Below, piece after piece: positions 42,316-51,299 of a stretch of 64,000 bases of DNA (the first letter of the stretch is position 1; each line of letters begins with the position of its first letter). The notes beneath the pieces are model-generated. The model was not told where the DNA came from and made no database searches. It saw only the letters and a list, made by a program, of their open reading frames with translations. The position numbers were made by a program, and so were the translations under genes. Origin of the DNA: Actinocorallia herbida (GTDB lineage: Bacteria; Actinomycetota; Actinomycetes; Streptosporangiales; Streptosporangiaceae); contig NZ_RJKE01000001.1 in assembly GCF_003751225.1 (NCBI RefSeq), positions 5,890,001-5,954,000 of the forward strand. The letters are read 5' to 3'.

Positions 42316-42738
42316 GCGAGCACACCCTTCCTGCGAGCAGCGCCAACCAGACAAGCCGATGAGCACGTCAGGCGCCCCTCGACCTGCCACACCCATGCAG
42401 ATGGAGGGGCCGAGCCGGCAGCCAAGGGCATCACCGCCGCCCGCCTTCAGATCACGACCCGAACCCGCTCGGCTCCACCGAACTCGCGAAACCGGACCCA
42501 GAAGGCACGACAAAAACGCCCAAGAACCAACAGAACGAACCCTGCGGTAGGCAGAGAAGGAGAGACCTTCATCGCGCTCCCCTTCCCCACCCTGGACAGC
42601 AGCGAACTCACTGCCACTCCCCAACACCCGGTGAGCCGCATCACCACCATGATCAGGCCGCTAACTTTTTCGCTAACACGGTTACCGCGGCGGCCCGCCG
42701 GGAAGAGACCCCAAAACAGACGAAGCCCCTGGCCAGAG
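42316..42738. other. Non-coding stretch related to 3140-3420
   Basis: No gene is supported. The segment from about 42430 shares blocks with the sequence left of the first IS30 element, including CTCGCGAAACC and the CGCTAAC direct repeat. Confidence 0.5.
42658..42679 (+). repeat. CGCTAAC direct-repeat motif, copy 2
   Basis: CCGCTAAC-TTTTT-CGCTAACAC differs from 3382-3403 by one base. It lies 60 bases from the end of the truncated acyl-CoA dehydrogenase gene. Confidence 0.6.
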
Positions 42739-42800
42739 CTACAATCCGAGGTCGCGGGAGATGATCATTTTCATGATCTCGTTGGAGCCGGCCCAAATGG
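42739..42800 (-). pseudogene. Cut-off 3' end of an acyl-CoA dehydrogenase gene
   Basis: The minus strand reads IWAGSNEIMKMIISRDLGL and a TAG stop, the conserved C-terminus of acyl-CoA dehydrogenases (substrate/FAD-site G-x-x-N-E-I-M-K). Reading upstream, an in-frame TGA and unrelated, more AT-rich DNA begin at about 42801. The rest of the gene is gone, marking a recombination or insertion edge. Confidence 0.85.
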
Positions 42801-43799
42801 ATCACGGACCTTCTGCCCTACACAAAAGTCCACGAAACAGCAGGTAGGCGACCCGGATCCTGCCGACCAGTGGAGCCTCCTCCGCTGCTTTGGTCTTGCT
42901 CCGTCTAACAAATGATCTTACAAGATAGACGCATCACAAGCGACGACCGTAACAAGCTTGACGATCGGAAGCGTGAGCGCAGAGCTCCGCAAACCATGAC
43001 GTTCAGTAGTTGCCACCGGCGTTCAGCGCTGCACCGGAGCCTGTTTAGCGGATGACTCTATCGTCCAAGGGCCTATAGCGTAATCCTAGGCTACAGAACA
43101 CGTGCGCTACAGATGTTCAATTCTCGAACCTTTGCGACCCTACAAGCGGCTCTCTCTGATAGATCGATCTTCGGACGCGGCTTCGTGGCTGATAGACGCG
43201 ACAAAGGCGTCCTCGCCTGCCTGCAGTTTGTGGCGCACGGCGTCGGCACTGCCGCTTAGGTAGGCCTTCGGATGCGATGCACTGGAATCCGCGCTCTTGT
43301 AGGCGCGGATCGCCCGTGTTTCCGAGGCCAGGAGAATGAGGACGTCCGCGATGTTTACCTCGACCGCGACTGGAAGGCCGCGCCGGGCATCGATGACGGC
43401 CGCCGCCGACTCGCTGGATCGACGACGCAACCTTTGCCCAGGAACTCAAGGCCGCCCGCAGCCAGAATCTCGCTGCGGACCCGCCCACACCACCGCCTCT
43501 CGAGCTCGGCGAAGCGATCCATCAGCAAGTCAGAGCATCGCCCCCACCAGGAGATCTCATTGCCACACGTAGGCCTCCTAACAGAAGGCGATGCTGGTCT
43601 GCTGTTGTCAAAGCCACCTGGATACATGGCCAACTTGATCATCCTCAGCCAGGGAGTCCCTGAGCGACAGCTCGAAAATTCGAACTTTAGGTCCGAAATG
43701 GGATTTCCCACCCGAGACGATCTCCTGTTTTCCCACCGTCCGCTGACGCGAACGACTAAGCTGCAGGATCTACATCATATTTAAGCATAGGAGCCAAAC
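42801..43799. other. Low-density, AT-richer region without a firm gene
   Basis: About 1 kb with lower GC than the chromosome. Two overlapping minus-strand frames (43140-43430, VAVEVNIADVLILLASETRA; 43355-43711, LLMDRFAELERRWCGRV) could be pieces of one frameshifted gene of unknown family. AGGAG at 43786-43790 belongs to the next gene. Confidence 0.4.
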
Positions 43800-45044
43800 G
43801 TGGATTTGATTGATGAATTCATTCGCAGATACACTAAAGAGTATGATTATTATGATAGAGCTGCCAGAATCGCAGCCCAGCTCCTTGAGGAAAATCTACA
43901 ATCGGCGGGAATTAGATCTATCGTTACTTTCCGGGCAAAGTCAATAGCCAGACTTAGAGAAAAATGCAGGCAACGCCACGAGGCAAACAATTATGAAACC
44001 ATCGAAGACATGTTCAACGACATCGTCGATTTGGCCGGAGTGCGCGTGGCCCTATATTTTCCTGCCGAGCGAGAGCAAGTCGGTGGGTCAATTAAGAAAA
44101 TATTCCACGTTCGCAAAGAAATTACATTTCCCAAGGAAGACTCAAAGAACCCCGGAAAGAAATTTACTGGATACTCTGCAACTCACTATCGAGTAACCCT
44201 CCGAGAGCAGGATCTTTCAAGCGAGATAGACAAGCGCTACTCCCAAGCTGGTATCGAGATCCAAGTCGCCTCAATCCTAATGCATGCATGGTCCGAGGTT
44301 GAGCACGACCTTATCTATAAGCCCCTCGCCGGAAATCTTTCTGAAGATGAGCACTCAATCCTCGATCAGCTCAATGGGCTAGTTCTATCTGGGGAAATTG
44401 CTCTTGAGGTACTCCAGCGAGCCGGCGAAGCCAGAGTGCAGGAAGAGAAAAGATTCACAAACCACTACGATCTAGCATCTCACTTGATCAAGACAGCACA
44501 TAATCGTCTTGGCCAATCGGTTAATGAATCGGGCCTCGGCCGTGTTGACGTCCTCTTCAATCTTCTTGCACGCGAGGAAATAAATACTCCAGAGGCGCTT
44601 TCCAAGTACATGGAGAACCTTCATGGCAACTTCGAAGACCGGCCCCTGGCTGAGCAGATTATTGATTCTCTGCTGTCTGAGGATGGAAGTCGATATCGGC
44701 TATATGAAGAATTCTACCCTAAATATGATGATTCACCGGAAATTCAACAGCAGGTAGGAAATTTTATCACCAAATGGATCAGCCTCGAGAAAGCAATCCG
44801 AACCGCTTTCGATATTCGCAACATTCGACGAGCACGAAACGGGCCGATCATTTCAAGTGAAGTTCGACGTGCTGAAATATTTCCGAAGCCGTTCATGGAA
44901 GAATACGAAAGCCTTCGGCGTTTCAGAAATGAAATCGTCCACGGAGTGATTCCACTGTCGCCAATTCAGATCGAACGGTCAAGAGAGGCAATAGATGACC
45001 TATTGTCATTCCTTCAAGATCCCGAAACGGGCCAAGCAAAATGA
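43800..45044 (+). CDS. RelA/SpoT-type (p)ppGpp synthetase domain fused to a HEPN domain
   Basis: GTG 43800 follows AGGAG. The 414-residue protein has an N-terminal RelA/SpoT synthetase domain with the expected motifs: FRAKSIARLREK (residues 44-55), DIVDLAGVRVALYF (D78, R82), GYSATHY (Y125, H129) and IEIQVASILMHAWSEVEHDL (E153, Q155). There is no HD hydrolase and no TGS/ACT region. Residues about 325-405 form a HEPN-like helical domain with the RNase motif R376-N-x3-H381 (RRFRNEIVHG). The gene is clearly AT-richer and uses AT-rich codons, unlike neighbours, and sits among insertion sequences. It is a candidate phage-defence or toxic alarmone protein (inference). Confidence 0.88.
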   Translation: MDLIDEFIRRYTKEYDYYDRAARIAAQLLEENLQSAGIRSIVTFRAKSIARLREKCRQRHEANNYETIEDMFNDIVDLAGVRVALYFPAEREQVGGSIKKIFHVRKEITFPKEDSKNPGKKFTGYSATHYRVTLREQDLSSEIDKRYSQAGIEIQVASILMHAWSEVEHDLIYKPLAGNLSEDEHSILDQLNGLVLSGEIALEVLQRAGEARVQEEKRFTNHYDLASHLIKTAHNRLGQSVNESGLGRVDVLFNLLAREEINTPEALSKYMENLHGNFEDRPLAEQIIDSLLSEDGSRYRLYEEFYPKYDDSPEIQQQVGNFITKWISLEKAIRTAFDIRNIRRARNGPIISSEVRRAEIFPKPFMEEYESLRRFRNEIVHGVIPLSPIQIERSREAIDDLLSFLQDPETGQAK

Positions 45045-45142
45045 TATTCTGCCCTATTTTCACTATAGAATCTAATGTTGACGACTTACGCTATCACTAT
45101 CACGGACGAGCTATGATATGCACCGCCCCTGGACGGCACAGT

Positions 45143-46064
45143 GAGCCTTTTTCACCACGCTGAGAGGGCAGCCTCGCGGTTTTGAAGGACGCTGATGGCT
45201 TTGGCGAGGTGGCCGGCTCGGTGGGGGCAGCAGCGGAGCCTTGCCAGGATGCTCCATGACTTGAGCTGCGCGTTTGCGCGTTCGCCGGGGCCGCGGAGCT
45301 TGGCGTGGGAGCGGTTGGCCTGCTTCTGTGCCTCGGGCTTGTTTCGGCCCTTGTAGGGCGTGAGGATGTGCGGGCCCGCGCCGGTGTATCCCTTGTCGGC
45401 CAGGACGAGCAGCCCGCAGCCGTCGAGTGCGCGGATCACGCCCCAGTTCCTGGCCGCCGTCAGGTCGTGGATCGAGCCGGGGACCGCGCCCGAGACCCAG
45501 ACGATCTGGCCTTCTGGACCGGCTATGACCTGCAGGTTCACGCCGTGTTTCCGGTGCTTTCCCGAGTAGAAGAGCCGGTCGGCGGCCAGCCGGTCGATCG
45601 CGATGAGCGTGCCGTCCAGCACCAGGTGGCCAAGCCCGTCCTTCTTCGCCTTGGCCAGCGCACGCTCCAGCTTGGGCGAGCGCGCCGACAGCAGCATCAC
45701 GGTCTCGTTGACGTAGCGCCACGCGGTCGTGGTTCCGACTCCGAAACCGGCCGCGAGCTGCTGATACGTCTCACCCTTCTTCAAGTAAGCGACGGTCATG
45801 AGCGCTTGGCGGCCGGGCGGCAGGGCCCGGCCCTTGCTCCGCACCTTCTGACGGTGCCGGCGCACCAGCCCGGTCACGTAATCCAGGGTCGAACGCGACA
45901 ACGGCAGCGAAGAACGATAGAAAAGCATGCGGAGCCTCTGGTCGGGGACGTGTGGAGGTCAGAGACCACCCGTCCTACCAGGGGCTTCTTCACGTCCCGC
46001 GCCAGCCACACCTCCCGCGACCATGCTGTGACCAGCAGCCGCGAAAGGTTACTGGAAAAGGTTC
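45143..46064 (-). mobile_element. IS5-family (ISL2-like) insertion sequence, copy A
   Basis: Ends are GAGCCTTTTTCACC on the left and, on the opposite strand at the right, GAACCTTTTCC, imperfect inverted repeats shared with copy B. Flanking triplets are AGT and ACT, both of the A-N-T type but not identical, so the original duplication may have been lost through recombination or mutation. The right end is eight bases from the second IS30 element. Confidence 0.8.
45152..45928 (-). CDS. IS5-family transposase (DDE_Tnp_4 type)
   Basis: The 258-residue protein has an N-terminal helix-turn-helix (GETYQQLAAGFGVGTTTAWR), then the DDE core: LVLDGTLIAIDRL (first Asp), LVLADKGYTGAG (second Asp) and PGERANAQLKSWSIL (Glu). 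It seems full length and intact. The closest relative in this window is the transposase of copy B. Confidence 0.9.
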   Translation of the reverse strand: MLFYRSSLPLSRSTLDYVTGLVRRHRQKVRSKGRALPPGRQALMTVAYLKKGETYQQLAAGFGVGTTTAWRYVNETVMLLSARSPKLERALAKAKKDGLGHLVLDGTLIAIDRLAADRLFYSGKHRKHGVNLQVIAGPEGQIVWVSGAVPGSIHDLTAARNWGVIRALDGCGLLVLADKGYTGAGPHILTPYKGRNKPEAQKQANRSHAKLRGPGERANAQLKSWSILARLRCCPHRAGHLAKAISVLQNREAALSAW

Positions 46065-46072
46065 ACTGGGTG

Positions 46073-47315
46073 GATTCAACTGGCCAGCGCAACACCGGGT
46101 GGATTGATCTCTGGGTCTGAGAGTAGCTGTTTGAGGGCTTCGGCGGGGCTGCGCCAGTCGAGGCGTTTGCGCGGCCGGTTGTTCAGCTCTGCGGCGACGA
46201 ATTCTAGGTAGTCCGGGTGGTATCCGGACAGGTCGGTGAATTTCGGAAAGTGCCGCAGAAGGCCGTTCGTGTTCTCGTTCGTCCCGCGCTGCCAGGGCGA
46301 ATGCGGATCGCAGAAGTAGATGTCCATGTCGGTCGCCGCTGCGATTTGGACGTGGTTGGCCATTTCCTGCCCTTGGTCCCAGGTCAGAGTGCGGCGCAAG
46401 GTCCGCGGTAGCCGGGTCATCGTCGCCGTCATCGCTTCCTGAACGTCGAGGGCCTTGTGGGTGTGCGGCAAATGCAACAGCATGACGAATCCGGTCGCCC
46501 TCTCGACGAGCGTTCCGATGGCGGAGCCGTTCCCGGCCCCGGTGATCAGATCGCCCTCCCAGTGGCCCGGGACTGCCCGGTCTTCGACTTCGACGGGCCG
46601 ATCTCTGATCGAGACGGCACCGGCATGCCGACTGCGGCGCTCATCGGCTTTGCGCCGGGGTTTGCGCAGGGCGCGACCTGTCCGCAAGCAGTGCGTCAGT
46701 TCGCGCTTCAGCGCGCCTCGTCCCTGAACGTAGAGCGACTGATAGATCGTCTCGCGAGACACGCGCATCTCCGGATCGTCGGGGAAGTCGATCAGCAGCC
46801 TCCGGCTGATCTGTTCGGGACTGTGCTTCAACAGCAACTGCCGCTCGACATGGGTACCCAGCCGGGTATTTCGACGCAGCAACGCGACCTTGGGGCGCCG
46901 AGAACGCTCGTCGGCCAGCGCCTGAGCAACGGTCGCCCGGTATCCGGTCTTCGGTCGGCGGGTCCCCCGGGCAAGCTCACGGCTGACAGTCGACGGCGAT
47001 CTCCCGATCGCCCTGGCGATCGCTCGTACGCCTTCGTCCGCCGCCTGGCGACAGGCGATCTCCTCCCGCTCCGCAAACGACAACCGAGCAGAACGAGTCG
47101 AGCATTCGCACCACTGTGGAGGCATCACGCCGCCAGCCTCACGAAACCATCGCCAGCCGACCGTCTTCGACACGCCGACCGCAGCGGCAGCGACGTCGAT
47201 GATCTCGCCTCTACGAATCCACGACCAGAACGAACGTTGAACCTCGACCGATATCGCCGGACGTCCCAACACAAAACCCCTCGCCATAGCGGGTGTTGCG
47301 TTGACTCCCTGAATC
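46073..47315 (-). mobile_element. IS30-family insertion sequence (copy 2)
   Basis: The left end GATTCAACTGGCCAGCGCAA and the right end, on the opposite strand GATTCAGGGAGTCAACGCAA, form imperfect inverted repeats. The element is not closely related to IS30 copy 1. It has been inserted into an IS256 transposase gene, whose C-terminal piece remains on the right. Confidence 0.85.
46076..47287 (-). CDS. IS30-family transposase
   Basis: The 403-residue protein has an N-terminal extension, two DNA-binding parts (ISVEVQRSFWSWIRRGEIID, REEIACRQAADEGVRAIARA) and the DDE core: HWEGDLITGAGN, LTWDQGQEMANH and HSPWQRGTNENTNGLLRHF. It is uninterrupted, in contrast to IS30 copy 1, and so may be active. Confidence 0.92.
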   Translation of the reverse strand: MARGFVLGRPAISVEVQRSFWSWIRRGEIIDVAAAAVGVSKTVGWRWFREAGGVMPPQWCECSTRSARLSFAEREEIACRQAADEGVRAIARAIGRSPSTVSRELARGTRRPKTGYRATVAQALADERSRRPKVALLRRNTRLGTHVERQLLLKHSPEQISRRLLIDFPDDPEMRVSRETIYQSLYVQGRGALKRELTHCLRTGRALRKPRRKADERRSRHAGAVSIRDRPVEVEDRAVPGHWEGDLITGAGNGSAIGTLVERATGFVMLLHLPHTHKALDVQEAMTATMTRLPRTLRRTLTWDQGQEMANHVQIAAATDMDIYFCDPHSPWQRGTNENTNGLLRHFPKFTDLSGYHPDYLEFVAAELNNRPRKRLDWRSPAEALKQLLSDPEINPPGVALAS

Positions 47316-47462
47316 TAAGCCGCCCTCAAATGCGTCTATCTCGCGCTGATGAGCCTCGACCCCACCCGCACCGGACAGGCCCGCTGGGGTCGGCGCTGGA
47401 AAGCCGCCCTGGGCGCCTTCGACCTCGCCTTCGACGGCCACCTCACCCGCAACCATCACTGA
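47316..47462 (+). pseudogene. C-terminal scrap of an IS256-family transposase
   Basis: The frame reads AALKCVYLALMSLDPTRTGQ, then ARWGRRWKAALGAFDLAFDG, matching the end of IS256/mutator-type transposases. It is cut on the left by IS30 copy 2, and its TGA is formed at the left edge of IS5 copy B. It therefore dates both insertions after this older element. Confidence 0.75.
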
Positions 47463-48373
47463 GCCTTTTTCATCGTGCTTCGCGGTTGGCGAGGACGGCG
47501 ATGGCTTTGACGAGGTGGCCGGCTTTGGAGGGGCTGCACCGGAGTCGGTGGAGTAGTTTCCATGACTTGAGCTGGGCGTTCGCCCGTTCGCCGGGTGCGC
47601 GCAGGCGGGCGTGGGAGCGGTTGGCCTGCTTCTGGGAGGCGGGTTTGCCGCGGCCCTTGTAGGGCGTGATCACCACGCGGGTCTCGGCGCCCTGGTAGCC
47701 CTTGTCGGCAAGGACAGTGATTCCGGTCTTGTGGAGCTCGCGCAGGATGCCCCAGATCCGTGCGGCCGTCAGGTCGTGCGTCCGGCCGGGCAGCGCGCCC
47801 GAGGTCCACAGGATCTCCCCGTCAGGGCCTGCGATGACCTGGATGTTCACGCCGTGGTGGCGGTGCTTGGCCGAGTAGTACGGGCGGTCTGCGGCGACGC
47901 GGTCGGTGCGGATGAGTGTCCCGTCCATGACCAGCAGGTGCAGCCCGTCCCGCACGGCCCGGCGCAGCACCTGTGTCAGCTTCGGCGACCGGGACGACAG
48001 CAGCGCGACGACCTCCTCGACATACCGCCAAGCCGTCGAGATCGACACCTCGAAACCAGCCCCCAACTGCGCGAACGTTTCTCCCTTGCGCAGGTGGACC
48101 AGCACCAGCAGCGCCTGCCGGCCTGGATTCAGCAGCCGCCAGGCCGAACCGATCGCCCTGCGATGCCGACGGATCAGCCCCGCGACGTAGTTCAGCGTTG
48201 AACGCGACAAATCGACGGCAGCACGATAGAACAGCACCGAAGCTCCTGGTCGAGACGGGTGTTGGTTGTGGTGATCAACCCATCTACCAGGGGCTTCTTA
48301 TCGTTTGAGGCCGTTCCGGGAACCCGCGGCCATGCTGTGATCAGCCCACCCGCACCCAGGATGAAAAAGGCTC
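47461..48373 (-). mobile_element. IS5-family (ISL2-like) insertion sequence, copy B
   Basis: Ends GAGCCTTTTTCATC and, on the right, GATGAAAAAGGCTC are perfect 14-base inverted repeats. The flanking triplet ACT occurs on both sides (47458-47460 and 48374-48376), a clean A-N-T target duplication typical of the ISL2 group. The element is thus a fairly recent insertion. It lies about 130 bases from the end of a conservon that lacks its C and D genes. Confidence 0.92.
47470..48237 (-). CDS. IS5-family transposase (DDE_Tnp_4 type)
   Basis: The 255-residue product parallels the copy-A transposase: helix-turn-helix GETFAQLGAGFEVSISTAWR, first Asp LVMDGTLIRTDRV, second Asp TVLADKGYQGAE and Glu PGERANAQLKSWKLL. 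Intact. The two proteins share the same layout but differ at many positions, so the copies are related elements rather than recent duplicates. Confidence 0.92.
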   Translation of the reverse strand: MLFYRAAVDLSRSTLNYVAGLIRRHRRAIGSAWRLLNPGRQALLVLVHLRKGETFAQLGAGFEVSISTAWRYVEEVVALLSSRSPKLTQVLRRAVRDGLHLLVMDGTLIRTDRVAADRPYYSAKHRHHGVNIQVIAGPDGEILWTSGALPGRTHDLTAARIWGILRELHKTGITVLADKGYQGAETRVVITPYKGRGKPASQKQANRSHARLRAPGERANAQLKSWKLLHRLRCSPSKAGHLVKAIAVLANREAR

Positions 48374-48504
48374 ACTGAACAGCAACAACAACCTGTCCCA
48401 CCATTCGCTAAACAGACCCGGCGCTGAGCGGGATGTCGGTTGATCTGGGTACCTCGACCCGCTGTCGATCGCTTGTGATCTCACTGCGGATGTGGCCAGC
48501 GGGA

Positions 48505-48915
48505 TCAGGTGTGGGGACGCGTGATCCGGGCGGCGACTCCCAGGTGCTTGTGGAGCCTCGTAGTCAAGGTGGCCATCTCGTAGCCGACCAGGCCGATGTT
48601 GCCTCCGGCGTCTGCGAGAACCCCGAGGCATGTTCCCTCTCCTGCGGCTGCCAGGAAGTAGAGGGAGTCGTCCAGCTCGACGATGGTCTGTTTGACTTCG
48701 GTCTTGCTGAAGTGCTCGCGTACACCGCCTGCCAGGCTGTGGAGGCCCGATGAGACTGCGGCGAGCCGGTCCGCGTCACCTTGGGGGATGCCGGTTGAAG
48801 CGCTGATGAGGAGACCGTCTCGGGAAACGAGGACCGCTTGTCTGATTTCGCCGATTCGGCGGACGAGGTCGTCAAGGAGCCAGTGAAGTTCCTGGGGGTA
48901 TCTGGTCTGCGTCAT
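48505..48915 (-). CDS. cvnB: Roadblock/LC7 domain protein (CvnB)
   Basis: The 136-residue product has LHWLLDDLVRRIGEIRQAVL, SRDGLLISASTGIPQGDADR and GEGTCLGVLADAGGNIGLVG, the roadblock pattern. The ATG overlaps the stop of the kinase gene (ATGA). No DUF742 or GTPase gene follows; about 130 bases of non-coding DNA lead to an IS5 element. Confidence 0.92.
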   Translation of the reverse strand: MTQTRYPQELHWLLDDLVRRIGEIRQAVLVSRDGLLISASTGIPQGDADRLAAVSSGLHSLAGGVREHFSKTEVKQTIVELDDSLYFLAAAGEGTCLGVLADAGGNIGLVGYEMATLTTRLHKHLGVAARITRPHT

Positions 48916-51140
48916 CTGTCCTCCTGGGGTGATGCGGTTCGGGGATCGTCCGTCCCATTGCTGCCGTTGGCCTGGCGGCCTGCCATCCAGCCGGCCTGGA
49001 GGGCCGTGAGCATCGAGCGGCTGGCTTCGGCGCGGCCGGGGTCGGACGCAGACGCCTGTGGCGCGGGTGGGATAACTGGCCTGGGTGGCGGAGGTGTACG
49101 GCGTGTTCGCCGAGGCAGCGTGCCACTCGATGCCGCTTTCTGCGATCTCGCGGGTGCAGGCTGGTCGGTCGGCGGCTCGATGGGCGCGCGTACAGGGGCT
49201 TCACGCGGAGGTACCTCGTTTCCGGCCTGAACGACGAGGGTGCCGGGGATGAGGACGACTGCGGTGATGCCTCCGTAGACCGAAGGGGTGAGGGTGACTT
49301 TGATGCCCTGGCGGGCGGCGATGCGGGCGACCACGAATATGCCGAGGCGGTTGCTTTCGGCCAAGTCGAACTCGGGTGCTTCGGCGAGCCTGCGGTTGAA
49401 CGCTTTGAGGTCGTCGGCGTCCATGCCCACGCCTCGGTCGACGACTTCGATGGCGAGCCCGTTGCCGACGAGGTCGGCACGGACTTCCACCGTGGTGCTC
49501 GGTGGTGAGAAGACCGTGGCGTTCTCGATGAGTTCGGCGAGCAGGTGGGTGACGTCGGCGACGGCGTTGCCCTCGAGTGAGGCCGAGGTCGTGCCGGTGA
49601 TCTCGACTCGCGCGTAGTCCTCGACCTCGCCGAGCGCCGCGCGCATGATGTCGTTCGAGGGAACGGGCGCGTCCCAGCCGCGCATGGCCGTGGCGCCGGA
49701 CAGGATGACGAGGCTTTCCGCGTGGCGGCGCATCCGGGTCGTCAGGTGATCGAGCTTGAACAGGTCGTCCAGCTCCGTGGCGTCGGTGGTGCGCCGCTCC
49801 ATGGCGTCGAGCATGCGCAGCTGGCGGTGGAGCAGCGATTGGCTGCGCCAGGCCAGGTTGGTGAACACGTGGTTGAGCCCGCCCCGGATGCGTGCTTCCG
49901 CGATCGCGGCGTCGATCGCGGTGCGCTGGACGATGGTGAAGGCATCGGCGACCTGGGCGACCTCGGTGATCTGCGAGGTGCCGAAGGTGGGGTGCTCGGT
50001 GGCGTCGGCCTTGTCTCCTCTTCTCAGCGCCGCGATGACGCTGGGCAGGCGTTTCTCTGCCAGGTGGCGTGCGTTGTCGCGAAGGGCCTGCAGTTCCGAC
50101 GTCAGATGCCTGGCGAAGCGGATCGACATGAAGAAGGACACGAGGACGGCGAGCAGGCCGACACCGCCGACGATCGCCAGCTGGACCACGGTCGAACGCC
50201 CGGCGCTCTCCGTCTGTTCGGCCAGCTCCGCGATGGCGGCGAGCTGTGCTCTCCACCATTGCTCGGCCAGCTCGGGCACCTGAGCGCGCCAGTGGGTGAT
50301 CACATCCGCGGTCACCGATCGATTCTCGCTGACCTCACCTTCCAGGGCCTCGTAAGCCGCATGTCCTGGGGAGTTGACGACCTCCTCCAGCATGCGCTGC
50401 ACCGTGGTGCTCGGCCCGGCCAACGCAGCTTCGGTGGCCTGCGCACGGTCGGCGACCGCCGTGGTGAACCGGAGATGCGCCTCGGCCGGCATACGCCCAC
50501 CTCGGGCCGGCAAGAGCGTGATCAGCAGGTCCTCGCGGAGAAGGTGGTCACGGGCTTCGTAGAGGGAGACCAGGGTCACCGTGATCTGGAGCACTCCCGC
50601 ATCGTTATGTGACGCAAGGTCTCGGAGAGCCCTGCTGGTGCCGTCGAACAGCGCGGAGTACCGGTCGAATACCGCGATCGGCGTGATCGCTGAGGACGCT
50701 ATGGAATCCCGGAGCTCCTGCAACCCGCCCAAGCGTGTCTCGAAGGTGCGCAAAGCCTCGAGTGCCGCCGGATCGAGGATGTCGCGTGCCGCGGGCAGCG
50801 TTGTCTTGCGGAACACCTCGAGCTGTTCGTCGGTCGCGGCCGCGGCTTGCTGCATGGACGCGGGTTCTTCGCCAGGGCCAATGGCGAGGGTGCGGGTCGC
50901 CGCCGCCCTTTCCTGCTGGAGTGCGACGCCGAGGATTCCGAGCGGCCGGGCGACGTCGTCGACCACCGAGGTGAAGCGGATCTCCTCGAGGGCCTGGTCA
51001 AGGCTCTGCTGTGCCGCGAAACCCCACAACGCGGCGAGAGAAATGAGGGGAAGGACCAGCAGCATGCTGATCCGCCGGCTCACGGAATGCTTGCGAACAC
51101 CCCCGCGCGAGGAACGCGTCGGTCCGGGGAAGGACATGGA
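48912..51140 (-). CDS. cvnA: Conservon sensor kinase (CvnA type)
   Basis: ATG 51140 (MSFPGPTRSSRGG) is preceded by GGAGGG. The 742-residue protein has a membrane helix (ISMLLVLPLISLAALWGFAA), an external helical sensing domain, a second helix (VVQLAIVGGVGLLAVLVSFF), a HAMP-like linker, the dimerisation block FKLDHLTTRMRRHAESLVIL and a HATPase domain (LLAELIENATVFSPPSTTVE, DRGVGMDADDLKAFN). The C-terminal tail is Pro/Arg-rich and shorter than in the 32178 kinase. It is the A gene of a truncated conservon. Confidence 0.92.
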   Translation of the reverse strand, partial: SMSFPGPTRSSRGGVRKHSVSRRISMLLVLPLISLAALWGFAAQQSLDQALEEIRFTSVVDDVARPLGILGVALQQERAAATRTLAIGPGEEPASMQQAAAATDEQLEVFRKTTLPAARDILDPAALEALRTFETRLGGLQELRDSIASSAITPIAVFDRYSALFDGTSRALRDLASHNDAGVLQITVTLVSLYEARDHLLREDLLITLLPARGGRMPAEAHLRFTTAVADRAQATEAALAGPSTTVQRMLEEVVNSPGHAAYEALEGEVSENRSVTADVITHWRAQVPELAEQWWRAQLAAIAELAEQTESAGRSTVVQLAIVGGVGLLAVLVSFFMSIRFARHLTSELQALRDNARHLAEKRLPSVIAALRRGDKADATEHPTFGTSQITEVAQVADAFTIVQRTAIDAAIAEARIRGGLNHVFTNLAWRSQSLLHRQLRMLDAMERRTTDATELDDLFKLDHLTTRMRRHAESLVILSGATAMRGWDAPVPSNDIMRAALGEVEDYARVEITGTTSASLEGNAVADVTHLLAELIENATVFSPPSTTVEVRADLVGNGLAIEVVDRGVGMDADDLKAFNRRLAEAPEFDLAESNRLGIFVVARIAARQGIKVTLTPSVYGGITAVVLIPGTLVVQAGNEVPPREAPVRAPIEPPTDQPAPARSQKAASSGTLPRRTRRTPPPPRPVIPPAPQASASDPGRAEASRSMLTALQAGWMAGRQANGSNGTDDPRTASPQEDR

Positions 51141-51299
51141 GGGGCCCTCCTGGGCGCCGTATGCGGCACCCGAAGATGCCGGGGGTGGGTGGCGGTGCGG
51201 CCGACCATCGAGCGGCCGCACCATGAAGGCCCGCCGACTCCAGGATCCGATCATGGACGCGAGAGACGACCATGCGATGGGATCGGCCCAGAACACGGC

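Noticed and set aside
42900-43120. Possible tRNA in the AT-richer stretch
   Set aside because: No cloverleaf with a TPsiC arm and acceptor stem could be drawn.
43140-43711. Two overlapping minus-strand frames as a gene
   Set aside because: They may be one frameshifted gene, but no family pattern links them, so no call was made.
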